Both the position numbers and the translations under genes were made by a program. Of a stretch of 64,000 nucleotides of DNA, positions 37,805-50,048 are shown piece by piece. Within the stretch, counting starts at the first letter, position 1. Each line of letters opens with the position of its first letter. The stretch covers positions 1,488,001-1,552,000 of the forward strand of contig NZ_CP160906.1 in NCBI RefSeq assembly GCF_041080865.1. Reading direction: 5' to 3'. The notes beneath the pieces were generated by a model. It saw only the letters and a program-made list of their open reading frames with translations. It had not been told where the DNA came from and did no database searches. This DNA comes from Psychromonas sp. MME1 (GTDB lineage Bacteria > Pseudomonadota > Gammaproteobacteria > Enterobacterales > Psychromonadaceae).

Positions 37805-39264
37805 TATTCATTTCCTACTTGTTGCATTTTTTGTATGTCTAATTGTAATTCTGCAAGTAATTTTACTACACCACCAATATTACCGGCACCTTGTGTTAAG
37901 ACAATGTCACCATCACCAATTATTTGTGCCAACATCATCGGTAGCGCTTCAGGGGTCGGGACAAAAATGGGCTCTTTACCACTACTAAGGCGAATTGTTC
38001 GGCATAATGAACGGCTGTCAGCGCCCGGTATAGGCGCTTCTCCGGCAGCGTAAACATCTAGTAAAAAGAGCTGATCAACCTGTGCTAATACCTGCGAAAA
38101 ATCTTCATAAAGATCCCGTGTACGGGTATAGCGATGAGGTTGATATGCCATTAATAGCCGTTTTTCTGGCCAAGCTTCTTTAATGGCGTTAATGGTGGCA
38201 AGTACCTCCGTTGGATGGTGCCCATAATCGTCAATAAGCATCGCTTTACCACGTCCGGTTTCAAATTCACCATACTGCTCAAAACGACGCCCAATACCTT
38301 GAAACTCATTAAGTGCATTGAGAATATCACTATCATCGATATTATCTTCCATGGCAACGGCAATCGCCGCCGCTGCATTTAAAGCATTATGTTTGCCGGG
38401 TAAATTAAGTTGAATGGTTAATGCTTCCCTATTCACTCGATGTACAACAAACTCACTGCGTGTCACTGTCTGTTTAAAATCAGAGATTCTTACATCGGCC
38501 TGCTCATGAAAACCATAGGTGATACATTGCCGCGCAAAGCGAGGTATTAATGACTCTATCACTTTATCATCTAGGCAAACAACGGCTGTGCCGTAAAAAG
38601 GTAAGTTTTGTATAAATTGCACAAAAGTATCTTTTAATACTTCAAAATTCCCCTGATACGTATCCATATGATCAGCTTCAATATTGGTGATCACTGATAC
38701 CATTGGTTGTAAATGTAAGAATGATGCATCACTTTCATCGGCTTCAGCTATCAAATAGCGGCTTTGGCCTAACTTTGCGTTGGTGCCTGCGCTATTGAGT
38801 AATCCTCCAATAACAAAAGTAGGATCTAAATTCGCTTGTCCATAAATACTCGCAATTAAGCTTGTCGTGGTTGTTTTACCATGTGTCCCAGCGATGGCAA
38901 CACCATGTCGATAGCGCATTAATTCAGCTAACATTTCAGCGCGACGCACAACGGGAATACGCGCCTGTTGAGCCGCCAACAACTCGGCATTGTCGGCAGC
39001 GATAGCCGTAGATACGACCACTACCGATGCGCCATAGATATTTTCCTGCTTATGGCCGATAAAAATATCAGCGCCGATAGCACGCAGACGCTTAACAACC
39101 GCATTCTCAGCAATATCCGATCCGGTAATATGGTAACCTTCATAGGCAAGTACTTCGGCGATCCCGCCCATACCGGCACCACCCACTCCGATAAAATGAA
39201 TCTGTTTAACGCGACGCATTTCAGGAATAATGGTACGTATTTGTGCGAGTTCAATTTTTGTCAT
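37804..39264 (-). CDS. murC: UDP-N-acetylmuramate--L-alanine ligase
   Basis: This enzyme adds L-Ala to UDP-MurNAc, the first peptide step. The 486-residue Mur ligase shows the N-terminal nucleotide fold ([18 protein letters not shown]), the ATP loop [13 protein letters not shown] and the C-terminal [14 protein letters not shown]. It lies 9 bp after murG and runs into ddlB. Confidence 0.97.
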   Translation of the reverse strand: MTKIELAQIRTIIPEMRRVKQIHFIGVGGAGMGGIAEVLAYEGYHITGSDIAENAVVKRLRAIGADIFIGHKQENIYGASVVVVSTAIAADNAELLAAQQARIPVVRRAEMLAELMRYRHGVAIAGTHGKTTTTSLIASIYGQANLDPTFVIGGLLNSAGTNAKLGQSRYLIAEADESDASFLHLQPMVSVITNIEADHMDTYQGNFEVLKDTFVQFIQNLPFYGTAVVCLDDKVIESLIPRFARQCITYGFHEQADVRISDFKQTVTRSEFVVHRVNREALTIQLNLPGKHNALNAAAAIAVAMEDNIDDSDILNALNEFQGIGRRFEQYGEFETGRGKAMLIDDYGHHPTEVLATINAIKEAWPEKRLLMAYQPHRYTRTRDLYEDFSQVLAQVDQLFLLDVYAAGEAPIPGADSRSLCRTIRLSSGKEPIFVPTPEALPMMLAQIIGDGDIVLTQGAGNIGGVVKLLAELQLDIQKMQQVGNE

Positions 39265-39273
39265 AATAAATCA

Positions 39274-40359
39274 CTAATCTTTTTTTGTTAATGTAATAAG
39301 TTGATTACAGATAGTCGCAACGCGCTCGGTCGCATCTGTAATGGCTGCTTTTCTGCAATTATTAGACATCACTTTAAGCAACTCTCTATTCTCGCTGAAT
39401 TTACGCAAATAATCACTCAATAAATCGTCATTGAGTTCTTTTTGAGGTATCAACACAGCTGCTTGTAAATCAACTAATTGTTGTGCATTTTTAGTTTGGT
39501 GGTCATCTACGGCATAGGGTAGTGGAACAAAAATAGCGGGTAAACCAACCACCGCAATTTCAGCAACCGTTAACGCCCCTGCACGGCAAATAATTAAATC
39601 GGCCCAACTGTATACTTCATCCATGTCCGTAATAAACGCACGTACGTCAGAGGCTGAGTTGTATTCTTGATAAGCTTGTTTCACGCTCTGATAGTGCATC
39701 TTGCCCGTTTGATGAATAATCGTTATTTGTGATTCACTAAAATGGCGAGCAACTTTCGGTAATAACTCATTTAATGCCTTGGCGCCTAAGCTACCACCAA
39801 CAATCAGTACCTTTAACGGCATTGCTTTATCTGATATTTTTTTTGCTGGCAGATTAATCAATTTTTCACGGACAGGATTGCCTACTAATTGCGCATTCGC
39901 CGCTTTAATATCACTCGCAAAACCCAGCAACACTTTTTTAGCAAAATGAGATAATATTTTATTTGTTAGCCCCATGGCGGCATTTTGTTCATGTAAAACA
40001 ACGGGAATTCCCATACTCCATGCGGCTATCCCCCCCGGACCACTAGCAAAGCCGCCCATACCTAAGACCAATTTTATATTACGTTGTTTTAAAACCTGAC
40101 GCGCCTGTCTAATCGATTTAATGATTTTAAAGGGAGCGAGTAGCATACGCTTTAAACCATTCCCTCGGACACCTGCAATATCAATAAAATCAATGGGGTA
40201 ACCATACTCAGGCACCAGTTGAGCTTCCATACGGTCAGCCGTGCCAAGCCAGTATACATGCCAACCTTGTTGTTGTAGTTTGTCTGCGACTGCCAACCCA
40301 GGAAACACATGACCGCCAGTCCCTCCTGCCATGACTAAAAGTGACTTATTATTCATCAA
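39274..40359 (-). CDS. murG: UDP-GlcNAc:lipid I N-acetylglucosaminyltransferase
   Basis: MurG makes lipid II from lipid I at the inner face of the membrane. The 361-residue GT-B enzyme shows the glycine-rich [18 protein letters not shown] loop, the [14 protein letters not shown] block and the UDP-binding [26 protein letters not shown] region. Its start overlaps the end of ftsW by 11 bp. Confidence 0.97.
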   Translation of the reverse strand: MMNNKSLLVMAGGTGGHVFPGLAVADKLQQQGWHVYWLGTADRMEAQLVPEYGYPIDFIDIAGVRGNGLKRMLLAPFKIIKSIRQARQVLKQRNIKLVLGMGGFASGPGGIAAWSMGIPVVLHEQNAAMGLTNKILSHFAKKVLLGFASDIKAANAQLVGNPVREKLINLPAKKISDKAMPLKVLIVGGSLGAKALNELLPKVARHFSESQITIIHQTGKMHYQSVKQAYQEYNSASDVRAFITDMDEVYSWADLIICRAGALTVAEIAVVGLPAIFVPLPYAVDDHQTKNAQQLVDLQAAVLIPQKELNDDLLSDYLRKFSENRELLKVMSNNCRKAAITDATERVATICNQLITLTKKD

Positions 40360-41550
40360 TTTCTTCTTTTATTGTTGCTTTGTTGCGTTGTTTTTTATTA
40401 CTCATGCGCACCTGTGAAGAGGCTTGCCGCGTCTCAAAGTCAATCCGTAACAGTAGTCCAACCCCAATCGCAATCGTGACCAAACTAGAGCCCCCGTAGC
40501 TAACCAAAGGTAATGTTAATCCCTTAGTTGGGGCGATGCCCGATGCAGCACCAACATTAACAGCGGTTTGAAATGCAAACCAGATAGCAATGCCAATGGC
40601 AACATAGCCAGAAAAGATATTCGAGATCAATAGGGCTTTTTTACCAATAGAAAAGGCTTTGTAAACTAAAACAAACTCCAACAGGATAACAATTGTAACA
40701 CCAACGAACCCCAACTCTTCAGCGAGTATAGCCATAATAAAATCGGTATGTGCTTCCGGTAAATATTCCAGCTTTTGTACTGAATTACCCAATCCCTGAC
40801 CAAACCAACCGCCACGCCCAAAAGCCATTAAAGATTGTGTTAATTGATAGCTGCGACCAAAGGGATCTGCCCAAGGATCTAAAAAACCAAATACGCGCGC
40901 CATTCGATAGGGAGAAGTGACAATCAGCATTACAATAACGGCTAATAAAGAGACGGCAATACCAATAAAGGAGATCAATTTAGCATCAGCAATGAATAGC
41001 ATTCCCATCATAACGACTACGATCACCACGGTGAACCAAGGTCTGGTTGCAACAACAAAAGAAGCGCAAAAACACTTAACAACACTAAAGGCTTAACAAA
41101 TCCCTTGATGGTATCAACAACCTCAGCTTGACGACGAACAAGGTAACTCGCTAGAAAAAGAATAATAGATAACTTAGCAAATTCAGAAGGCTGTATATTT
41201 AATGGGCCAACTCTCAACCAGCGATGTGCGCCATTTACTTCCGTACCGACAAAGATAACGGCCAGTAAACCTAACAACGCCCCCATTAAAAATAAATTTT
41301 GTTTTTCATACCATTTGTGCATCGGAATAGAAACAACAACGGCGAGTATCACGAAACAGACCATGATATATAAGAACTGACGCTTAAGAAAGCGAAAGGG
41401 ATCATCATCAATGGCAATCCCCTCATGAATTGAAGCCGATGCCACAATAACCATACCAATTGACATTAAAATTAAGACAATAATAAGCAGTGGCTTATCA
41501 TAAGCTTGTTGCTTAGGATCAATGGCAAATAGTTTATAAAACCAGGTCAT
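40349..41550 (-). CDS. ftsW: Lipid II polymerase FtsW (carries a one-base frameshift in this sequence)
   Basis: FtsW is the SEDS-family septal glycosyltransferase with about ten membrane segments. The N-terminal part reads through [20 protein letters not shown] to [10 protein letters not shown]; the C-terminal part holds [21 protein letters not shown] and [12 protein letters not shown]. Between them the frame breaks near 41033: GGTTCACCGTGG needs one A (GGT TCA ACC GTG) to read [19 protein letters not shown]. FtsW is essential in relatives and the rest is intact, so I treat this as a sequence error. It lies between murD (4-bp overlap) and murG. Confidence 0.93.
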
Positions 41551-42881
41551 CCTTGTGCTTCCATGGCGCTCACCAACGCCTTAAAATGATCCCCTCTAGC
41601 CATGAAATTACGATACATATCAAGACTGGCACAGGCTGGACTTAAAATAACTAAATCACCACGGTCACTGTTTGCTGCAATTAATTGCACGGCTTCATCT
41701 AAGTTGTTGACACGCTGAGCACGCCCACTGACAGCCATAATTTGCTCTGCATCTTTACCAAAACAGACTATTAACCCTTCCACTTCCTGTAGCACTGCAG
41801 TTAGCTCGCTAAAATCAGCCCCCTTTCCTTCGCCGCCTAAAATAACATGAACCTTACCTGCAATGGTCGCAGATAGCCCCATCAAGGCCGCCTGTGTAGC
41901 ACCTACATTGGTCGCTTTCGAGTCATTTATCCAACGTACACCATTAATATCAGCAATAAATTCACAACGATGCCTTAATCCGGAATAGTTTTTTAGTGTC
42001 GTTAACATCGCCTTTTTACTGATGCCAACCGCTTCCCCTAATGCAAAGGCGGCGAGTGCGTTCAACCAGTTATGTTTACCACTTAACTTCAGCTGTTGTA
42101 CGGCAAAAAATGGCGCGCCTTGGTGAGCTAAGCAGATATTGCCCTGTTCATCCTTTACTATGCCGTAGTCTCGCTCATCGAAACCAAAGCTATTTTGGGG
42201 TTGTGCTTCGTTTACTGGTAAAGTTAAAAGGTCATCTCGGTTATAGAGTGCCTTTTTGCTTTGCGTATAAATAAATTGTTTGGTTTGCGCGTAATGTTGA
42301 AAAGAGTCATATCTATCTAAATGATCTTCACTAATGTTTAAAATAGTCGCAACATCAGCAAGTAATGAATGGGTTGTTTCCAATTGAAAGCTAGATAACT
42401 CAAGAATATATAAGTCAATATTTGGCGCAAGCAGTTGTAATGCAGGAATGCCAATATTACCACCAACGGCAACATTAATATTGTCTTGCTTTGCCATTTC
42501 GCCAAGTAGCGTTGTTACGGTACTTTTTCCATTAGAGCCGGTGATTGTAACAAGCTTTGCATGTTGATATGGTTGCGTTTGTAGCTGCCTCGCAAATAAT
42601 TCTATATCGCCGATGACTTCAACACCCTGTTCAATGGCAAACTGTATTGCAGGTAAGCTAAGTGGCAAGCCAGGGCTCACCACAAGCAGTGGGAATTTTG
42701 CTAATTCCGTTCCAGTTAAAGGGCCAAGGAGAAGAGTAACGTCACCATTTAGCTTATCGACCTCAGGTGGGCAATCACGGGTATCAAATACGGTGACCCG
42801 GTATCCTTGTGCATGCAAAAAATCGACACAAGATACCCCCGTTACCCCTAATCCAATCACTCCAACCTGTTGTTTATCCAT
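41547..42881 (-). CDS. murD: UDP-N-acetylmuramoyl-L-alanine--D-glutamate ligase
   Basis: This enzyme adds D-Glu to the growing stem peptide. The 444-residue Mur ligase shows VGVIGLGVTGVSCVDFLHAQG at the N-terminus, the ATP loop TITGSNGKSTVTTLLGE and WINDSKATNVGATQAAL in the C-terminal half. It starts 1 bp after mraY and overlaps ftsW by 4 bp. Confidence 0.97.
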   Translation of the reverse strand: MDKQQVGVIGLGVTGVSCVDFLHAQGYRVTVFDTRDCPPEVDKLNGDVTLLLGPLTGTELAKFPLLVVSPGLPLSLPAIQFAIEQGVEVIGDIELFARQLQTQPYQHAKLVTITGSNGKSTVTTLLGEMAKQDNINVAVGGNIGIPALQLLAPNIDLYILELSSFQLETTHSLLADVATILNISEDHLDRYDSFQHYAQTKQFIYTQSKKALYNRDDLLTLPVNEAQPQNSFGFDERDYGIVKDEQGNICLAHQGAPFFAVQQLKLSGKHNWLNALAAFALGEAVGISKKAMLTTLKNYSGLRHRCEFIADINGVRWINDSKATNVGATQAALMGLSATIAGKVHVILGGEGKGADFSELTAVLQEVEGLIVCFGKDAEQIMAVSGRAQRVNNLDEAVQLIAANSDRGDLVILSPACASLDMYRNFMARGDHFKALVSAMEAQG

Positions 42882-42882
42882 A

Positions 42883-43965
42883 TTAACGAACCTTTAATGT
42901 GACAAGACCAATCAATACCATGACAATGGTAATAATCCAAAAACGTACAATCACACGCGGCTCTGGCCATCCTTTCTTTTCATAATGATGGTGTATGGGG
43001 GCCATACGAAAGATTCGTTGTTTACGCATTTTATAGGAACCAACCTGGAGAATGACTGACAGCGTTTCAATCACAAAAATCCCTCCCATGATCACCAATA
43101 ATATTTCTTGGCGTACTAATACGGCAATGATCCCAAGCAATGCCCCTAAAGCAAGAGAGCCCACATCACCCATAAACACTTGCGCAGGATAGGTGTTAAA
43201 CCATAGGAAACCTAAACCCGCACCGACAATCGTTCCACAAACAATAACCAATTCACTCGCCTTGGGGATATAAGGTATATATAAATAGTGGGCATAATTA
43301 ACATGGCTGGTCAAATAAGCAATAAGAGCAAAGGCCGCAGCTACCATTACAGTTGGCATAATAGCTAAACCATCCAAACCATCGGTTAGGTTTACCGCAT
43401 TACTGCTACCAACGATAGTGAAATAAACCAGAGGAATAAATAGCAATCCCAGGTAAGGCATATATTGTTTAAAAAAGGGCACCACAAAGGTCATTTCAGC
43501 AGGGCTAGATGCACTATACATTAGCACTGCACCTAACAATAATGCCGTTATAGATTGCCAAAAGTATTTCCAACGTGCAATTAATCCATCGGGATGCTTA
43601 CGTACGACTTTTAAATAATCATCCATAAAACCGATACCACCAAAGGCAAGCGTAGTAAAGAGCACAATCCACACATAATAATTATCTAAACGCGCCCAGA
43701 GTAATATTGATAAACAGATAGCTGCTAGGATCATAATCCCGCCCATCGTTGGGGTGCCAGCCTTACTAAAGTGGGATTCGGGACCATCATTACGCACTAC
43801 TTGACCTATCTGCATTCGTTGCAAAAATCGGATAAGTTTAGGGCCGAACCATAACGAAAATGCCAATGCGGTCAGTACCGCCATCACGGTACGAACTGAA
43901 AGGTAGGTCAATACATTAAAGAATGTAAAATAACTTGAAAGTAATTCTGCTAACCAAACAATCAT
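42883..43965 (-). CDS. mraY: Phospho-N-acetylmuramoyl-pentapeptide transferase
   Basis: MraY makes lipid I from UDP-MurNAc-pentapeptide and undecaprenyl phosphate. The 360-residue protein has ten membrane segments. Catalytic blocks are [17 protein letters not shown] (Asp pair), [14 protein letters not shown] (third Asp) and the C-terminal [18 protein letters not shown] (His-rich loop). It sits between murF and murD. Confidence 0.97.
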   Translation of the reverse strand: MIVWLAELLSSYFTFFNVLTYLSVRTVMAVLTALAFSLWFGPKLIRFLQRMQIGQVVRNDGPESHFSKAGTPTMGGIMILAAICLSILLWARLDNYYVWIVLFTTLAFGGIGFMDDYLKVVRKHPDGLIARWKYFWQSITALLLGAVLMYSASSPAEMTFVVPFFKQYMPYLGLLFIPLVYFTIVGSSNAVNLTDGLDGLAIMPTVMVAAAFALIAYLTSHVNYAHYLYIPYIPKASELVIVCGTIVGAGLGFLWFNTYPAQVFMGDVGSLALGALLGIIAVLVRQEILLVIMGGIFVIETLSVILQVGSYKMRKQRIFRMAPIHHHYEKKGWPEPRVIVRFWIITIVMVLIGLVTLKVR

Positions 43966-44018
43966 GTTTTTTCCTGTTAATAAATTTATTAAAATATGAT
44001 TACAATATCGACTAAAAG

Positions 44019-45435
44019 TTAATGTGACGCCTGTTTAATAAATGCCACAGCGTCTTCCATTTTTGCGCCACGAGAGCCTTTAACCAAAATAGTAACTTTT
44101 GTTCGATTAGATAGAATATGTTCTCGTAAATAATCATTAAGTGCTTGTTTATTCGTAAAATGTATTGCGTTTTTATCGGTAGATTCATTATATGCAATTG
44201 ATGTTTTTTCGCTCAATATACCAACGGTCAATAGCTGTTCGATATTTTTCAATGCCGCATACTCTCCAACAGCAATATGCTCCTGCTCGCTATATTGCCC
44301 TAACTCCGCCATATCACCTAAAATAAGTAAAGTTGCCCCTTCCTGCAAAGCCAATAGATCAATAGCAGCTTTAACGGATGCCGAATTTGCATTATAGGTA
44401 TCATCTATCAACGAAATAAACTCATTAATCGCAGTACAGTTGACTCTGCCTGATACCGCATGCAAAGCGTTAAGCCCTAATTGGATAGCATCAATATCAC
44501 ATCCTAAAGCAATCGCCATACTCGCAGCAGCAAGTGCATTACTTACATTATGTTGACCGGCTATATTTAATTGGATGTCAACCATCTGATGTTCATTATC
44601 GTATTCTATATTTAAAGTAAAACGGCCATTGCCCATTGCATCATAGCGAATATTACTCGCAAATAAATTAGCGCAAGCATTACTTATGGAAAATGTAATT
44701 ATTTTATTGCCTTGCTGTTCAATCTGCTGCTGATAATCATTAACAAAATCAGCATCAAGGTTAAGTACAGCAATACCTTGTGCAGATAAACTTTGCCAAA
44801 TTTCTCCCTTGGCTTTTGCAACCCCGGCAAGCTATTCCAAACCCTTCTAAATGAGCTGGCATAACATTATTAATCAGCGCTACATCAGGTTTAGCAAGCT
44901 TTGCTGTATAGGCAATTTCACCAGGGTGATTTGCCCCTAGCTCTACAACAGCGAAATGGTTCGATTGGCTTAAACGTAATAGTGTTAAAGGTAAACCAAT
45001 ATCATTATTAAAATTGCCAGCTGTCGCCAACACGGCATCTTTCGCTGGATCATGCTGCCGTAATATTTGACTCAATAACTCTTTCGTTGTGGTTTTACCA
45101 TTACTACCTGTGATCGCTGCGCACTTAAGCCCTTCAATTTTATCTCTGACATAGGCACCTAAAAGCCCCAGGGCAATACGCGTGTCTTTCACTAAAATAT
45201 AAGGTAATCCTGTATTAACTTTTCTATGCACTAACAATAGAGCAGCACGACTTTCAACGTCATCAATAAACGCATGTGCATCAAATGACGCGCCCTGTAA
45301 AGCAATAAATAGAGAGTTCATGTTAACATTACGGCTATCAGTACAAACCGAGTCGATCACCAACTCGCTCGCCGGTTCATTAAAAATATCCCCTCCCGTT
45401 GCCAATGCAATTTCAGCAACACTTAAACTTAACAT
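44019..45435 (-). CDS. murF: UDP-MurNAc-tripeptide--D-Ala-D-Ala ligase (carries a frameshift in this sequence)
   Basis: MurF adds the terminal D-Ala-D-Ala dipeptide. The N-terminal part includes the ATP loop [18 protein letters not shown] and ends in order at [13 protein letters not shown] one-base surplus near 44832 then shifts the frame. In the corrected frame the text continues [20 protein letters not shown], then [20 protein letters not shown] and on without a stop to ...[13 protein letters not shown] at 44019. All core motifs are present across the two parts. A sequencing insertion is the likely cause, as for ftsZ and ftsW. Its start overlaps the murE end by 7 bp. Confidence 0.92.
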
Positions 45436-46952
45436 TCATCTATCCTATTATATTGTTTTTGTAATTCGGCTAATACTTTTCTATCGCTGTAGTCATAGCG
45501 TTTATCGGCAATAATTTGATAATCTTCATGGCCTTTCCCCGCAAGCAATATAATATCATTGGGCTGGCTTGTTGCTAATAAAGATAAAATAGCTTGTTCT
45601 CTGTCATGAATAACCTCTACTTCATCGGGTTTAGTAAAACCGCTTAGAATATCTTTCATAATCTCACTAGCGGGCTCACTACGGGGATTATCATCAACTA
45701 ATACTACTTTTTGGGCAAACGTCTCTGCTATTTTAGCCATTTCAGCACGTTTACCCTTATCTCTATCGCCCCCACAGCCGAATACTGCAATCAAACGCCC
45801 CGACGATTTATGTTTTTGTAAGGCGACGAGTGCTTTTTCCAAGGCATCTGGGGTATGTGCATAATCGACAACAAAGGTCACTTTTTGCTTTGCAAAAAGG
45901 TACTGCTCCATACGACCGGGTACGGCACTTAACTTAGTAAAAAGTGCCTCAAGCACTGATACTGGAAAATTTTCAGCCAATAATTGTGTTAATACCGCGG
46001 CTAAATTAGCAACATTAAAATCACCATAAAACGGGGCGCTAATATTGCCTTTTCCCCAGGAAGAGGTAAATGAAAAAGTGATACCTTTTGCTAAATATTC
46101 AACATTTGTGATCTGTAAATATCTGTGCAGCTGGGCAAAGTCACTAGCATTAAATCCATAGACTATCGCATCGGGAAACTCGCTTAGCCATGTTCGGCCA
46201 ACGAGATCATCACCATTTATAATGCGATGCGTTAACGGGTATTCCGTGAACAAGCGCTTTTTGGTAGCTGCATAATTTTCCATGGTTTCATGATAGTCGA
46301 GGTGATCACGCGACAAATTAGTAAAAATAGCACTATGGAAAGGCAGAGCAGAAACGCGATCCTGTGCTAAACCATGGGATGAAACCTCCATCACCGTATA
46401 ATCGACACCACTACTTTGATAGCAATTTAATTGAGCAAAAACAGAAAGTGCATCCAGTGTCGTATTTTCACTACTTTTTAGCTTTCCAAACAGCCCATTA
46501 CCAATGGTCCCCATTTGTGCACTTTGCAAGCCTAATAAGGTAAAGGCGTTAGCTAATAAACTGGCTATGGTAGTTTTGCCATTGGTGCCCGTAACAGCGA
46601 TAACCTTATGCAAGGGTTTTTCTTGAAAATGAAAACGGTAGGCGAGTCCACTTAGGATGGCACTAAGTTGGTAGATACTGATAATAGGTACGGCCCCATT
46701 AAGGGTAATATGACCGTGTTCGTTAGGCTGTTTAGTCTCCGATAAAACAGCGCAAGCCCCTTGAGCTATCGCGTTGTCAATATAAGCACGCCCATCTAGT
46801 TTGGCCCCTTGTAATGCAACAAAAAGGTTATCGGCAACTATTTCACGACTATCAAGGGTTATCCCTGACACATATATAGAATCAAAATCACATACAAACC
46901 AAGGTGTTAATAATTTATCTAAAGGTATTTTATGGCATGTATGGCCCATCAT
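45429..46952 (-). CDS. murE: UDP-N-acetylmuramoyl-tripeptide synthetase (meso-DAP adding)
   Basis: MurE adds meso-diaminopimelate to the stem. The 507-residue protein has the ATP loop AVTGTNGKTTIASLLANAF, the EVSSHGLAQDRV block, and DDNPRSEPASEIMKDI, whose DNPR motif marks the meso-DAP-adding type. Two ATGs in tandem open the frame; GGAG lies 8 nt before the first. It follows ftsI by 5 bp. Confidence 0.97.
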   Translation of the reverse strand: MMGHTCHKIPLDKLLTPWFVCDFDSIYVSGITLDSREIVADNLFVALQGAKLDGRAYIDNAIAQGACAVLSETKQPNEHGHITLNGAVPIISIYQLSAILSGLAYRFHFQEKPLHKVIAVTGTNGKTTIASLLANAFTLLGLQSAQMGTIGNGLFGKLKSSENTTLDALSVFAQLNCYQSSGVDYTVMEVSSHGLAQDRVSALPFHSAIFTNLSRDHLDYHETMENYAATKKRLFTEYPLTHRIINGDDLVGRTWLSEFPDAIVYGFNASDFAQLHRYLQITNVEYLAKGITFSFTSSWGKGNISAPFYGDFNVANLAAVLTQLLAENFPVSVLEALFTKLSAVPGRMEQYLFAKQKVTFVVDYAHTPDALEKALVALQKHKSSGRLIAVFGCGGDRDKGKRAEMAKIAETFAQKVVLVDDNPRSEPASEIMKDILSGFTKPDEVEVIHDREQAILSLLATSQPNDIILLAGKGHEDYQIIADKRYDYSDRKVLAELQKQYNRIDEC

Positions 46953-46957
46953 TAATA

Positions 46958-48788
46958 TTACTCCAATAGGGTATAACGTTCATTTTCATCATCAGGTCGA
47001 ATGTGCGTCAATAACAGTGCACTCTTCATCACTGCGGAAAAAACAGGTGCCGCAACATCGCCAGCGTAATAGCGATCACCTTGCGGTTCATTAATCATCA
47101 CTGCAATTGCAAAACGTGGGTTGCTAATAGGTGCTAATCCTGCAAATACCGCAACATAGTCATCACCATACCCACCAGCTTCAGCTTTACGTGATGTCCC
47201 TGTTTTACCGGGCAATACGATACCCCTCTACCTTAGCCTGCGGTGCGGTGCCGCCCTTTTGACTTACCCCTTCCATCATCGCAACAACTTCACGGGCAAT
47301 TTGACGAGGAATAACCTGTTCACCAACTGCTGGCGAGGTGTTTTTCAATATTGAAATAGGATATTCAACACCACCACTGCCTAAGATAGCGTAGGCTTTT
47401 GCTAATTGTAGTGTTGTCGTGGTAATACCATAGCCAAAGGACATCGTCGCAAGTTCAAAATCAGACCAACGTTTACGCAACGGTAAACGTCCAACACTTT
47501 CACCAATTAAGGCGATACCCGTGTCATTACCAAAGCCGAAATTTGCAAAGGTTTGCTGCAATTGATCCGGTTGTAATCGTAACGCTAATTTACTCACTCC
47601 AATATTACTCGACTTTTTCAGAATCATTGCTAAATCAATTTTACCTAGGTTTTTACCATCACGTACACGTCTACCACCTATGTGCATCCACCCAGGAGAG
47701 GTATCAATCACTTCATCAATATCAGCCTTACCATTGACTAACGCACTTGCCACGACCAATGGCTTAACAGTCGACCCTGGTTCAAAGGTATCGGTAATGG
47801 CTCTATTTCTTAATTTATAGGGTTGGTATTGTTCACGATCATTGGGATTAAAAGAGGGGTAGTTTGCCATCGCATATATTTCTCCGGACTTCACATCAAT
47901 CACGACAATCGATCCGGAAGTTGCTTCATTAATTTCAACGGCAAGCTTTAATTGGCTATAGGCCTCAGCTTGAATTCGTTGATCAATGCTCAGTTGTAAA
48001 TTACCCGCTGCTTTTCTTTCTTTTAATATTTCAATATTATCAATAACATTACCAAGCCTATCCTTACGCACCCGTTTCGAACCATTTTGTCCTTGCAGAT
48101 AGTCGTTATAACTTTTCTCAATGCCTTCAATACCTTGTGCATCAAGGTCAGTCAACCCCAAGATATTGGCATTAATCTCGCCGGTGGGATAATAACGATG
48201 TGATTCAACCTGTTTTGCAATGCCCGCTAAATTTAATTTATCAATGTATTGTACAACCGAATTATTAACTTGCCGTTTAAGGTAGGCAAATCGTGAATTA
48301 GGTTTTTCGATAATCGCCGCTAAGCTTTTCATGTCGATATCTAAGACTTCCGCTAATGCAGGCCATTTTTTTGATTCATAAAAATAGTTTTTAGTATGAA
48401 TTTCTTTGCCTGTACGAGGGTTTATTTCAACACTTTGTAACCATTCTTCTTTTGTAAATGCATATTTATCCTTGACCGCCTTTGGATCGACCCAAATTGC
48501 ATAGGCAGGCACACTAATCGCGAGCTCTTCACCATGACGGTCTGAAATATCACCTCGATGAGCAATAGAATTTGTCACTCGTAAGCTGCGTTTATCCGCT
48601 TCATTCGCTAAATATTCTGGCTCTACAACTTGTAAGTAGGCTAGACGACTAATAAGTAAAAGCGCAATCAAAGAAATAATGACAGACACAGTAATATAAC
48701 GCCACGATGAAAAGTTGGCGTATACTTTGTTCTTCTTAATCTGTTGACTCTTTTTACTTTTTATTGAAATCCGTTTCTTATTATTCAT
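46958..48788 (-). CDS. ftsI: Peptidoglycan D,D-transpeptidase FtsI (PBP3; carries a frameshift in this sequence)
   Basis: FtsI is the septal transpeptidase, active with FtsW. It has a cytoplasmic tail, one membrane segment (residues about 31-52), a PBP dimer domain and the transpeptidase domain with the serine motif FEPGSTVKPLVV and the SSNIGVSKLAL motif. The third motif KTGT lies after a frame break: near 47210 the text ATTGCCCGG has one C too many. Removing it gives EGYRIAGKTGTSRKAEAGG and then GYGDDYVAVFAGLAP to the stop at 46958. The gene is essential in relatives and the error lies in a C/G run, so a base-calling fault is likely. The ATG overlaps the ftsL stop. Confidence 0.93.
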
Positions 48789-49099
48789 GGGAGTTCCACT
48801 AATACGCTATTGTGCTTAGTCGGTTGTGACATCGATAATTTTTTGTTTGCTATACGCCGGATGCGACTATGTTCATCCAAAGTATGCTCTTCAAGTAAAA
48901 GATTACGTTTCTCAATCATTAAATTATCTTTGTACTGTGATAATTGCTCTTTTAAGGTCACTAATTCACGCGTTTGATGGGTGATATAGATGTTATAAAA
49001 AGCACTAAGTAAAATGCTCAAAGCGATAATGATTGCTAATCCATTTCTACGTAGGTCTGCTAAAATCAAAAGCAGCAAACTATCACGAGCTTCACTCAA
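48785..49099 (-). CDS. ftsL: Cell division protein FtsL
   Basis: FtsL is a small bitopic protein that forms a complex with FtsB and FtsQ and activates FtsWI. The 104-residue sequence has a short N-terminal tail, one membrane segment at about residues 18-36 (LAIIIALSILLSAFYNIYI) and a periplasmic coiled coil (LVTLKEQLSQYKDNLMIEKR). It starts 1 bp after rsmH and overlaps ftsI by 4 bp. Confidence 0.92.
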   Translation of the reverse strand: MSEARDSLLLLILADLRRNGLAIIIALSILLSAFYNIYITHQTRELVTLKEQLSQYKDNLMIEKRNLLLEEHTLDEHSRIRRIANKKLSMSQPTKHNSVLVELP

Positions 49100-49100
49100 T

Positions 49101-50048
49101 TTAATTTCTCTCAGGCTCTGCTATTTTTTGGGCAACGCGTAAAACAGAACTACGTGCTCGCACATTCTCACTAATTTCTTGTGGCGAAGGTTTTAATGCC
49201 TTTCCGACTGCTTTTAAGGTTTTTCCATGTTGCATTTGTGCTTCTGTCAATGGTAAACCAGATGGGTATTCGCGACCTTTCTCTTGCTTACGAATAAAGC
49301 GTTTTACAATTCTGTCCTCAAGTGAATGAAAACTAATAACAGATAAGTGTCCGCCAATAGCAAGAATATCTAACGCCCCTTCTAATACTTTTTGAATTTC
49401 TTCTAATTCACTATTGATATAAATTCGTATCCCTTGAAAGGCACGTGTTGCAGGGTGTTTATTTTTCTCTCTTTTAGGGCAAAGACGTTCAATCAATTTT
49501 GCTAATTGCAAGGTACGTACAAAAGGAGTTTCTTTGCGATCCTCGACAATGGCTCGAGCAATGCGGTAGGCGAATTTTTCTTCGCCAAATGTTTTTAACA
49601 CCCAGCCAATATCATCAACATCCGCTTTTGCTAACCAATCTGCCGCACTGATACCCGATGTTGGATCCATGCGCATATCTAAGGGGCCATCTCGCATGAA
49701 GCTAAATCCACGCTCGGCATCATCAAGCTGTGGCGAAGAGACTCCGAGATCTAAAAGCACGCCATCAATTTTACCTTCTAGACCTAATGCTTTGATATAG
49801 TCAGCTAGACCTGAGAATGGCCCATGAATAATGGTAAAACGCGGATCTTCTAACATCAGCGCCTCCCCCGCAGCGATTGCACGAGGATCCCTATCGATCG
49901 CAATTAATCGACCATTTTCACCGAGTTGTTTTAAAATATGACGAGAATGGCCACCTCTACCAAATGTGCCATCTACATAGATACCCGCTTTGTTAAGTGC
50001 TAAGCCATTAACTGCTTCGTCGAGCAATACCGTGATATGTTCAGCCAT
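49101..50048 (-). CDS. rsmH: 16S rRNA m4C1402 methyltransferase
   Basis: RsmH (MraW) methylates the N4 of C1402 in 16S rRNA. The 315-residue protein has the SAM-binding motif [16 protein letters not shown] near residue 25, the [21 protein letters not shown] block, and a C-terminal [14 protein letters not shown] stretch. It overlaps the mraZ stop by one base and is second in the dcw cluster. Confidence 0.97.
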   Translation of the reverse strand: MAEHITVLLDEAVNGLALNKAGIYVDGTFGRGGHSRHILKQLGENGRLIAIDRDPRAIAAGEALMLEDPRFTIIHGPFSGLADYIKALGLEGKIDGVLLDLGVSSPQLDDAERGFSFMRDGPLDMRMDPTSGISAADWLAKADVDDIGWVLKTFGEEKFAYRIARAIVEDRKETPFVRTLQLAKLIERLCPKREKNKHPATRAFQGIRIYINSELEEIQKVLEGALDILAIGGHLSVISFHSLEDRIVKRFIRKQEKGREYPSGLPLTEAQMQHGKTLKAVGKALKPSPQEISENVRARSSVLRVAQKIAEPERN

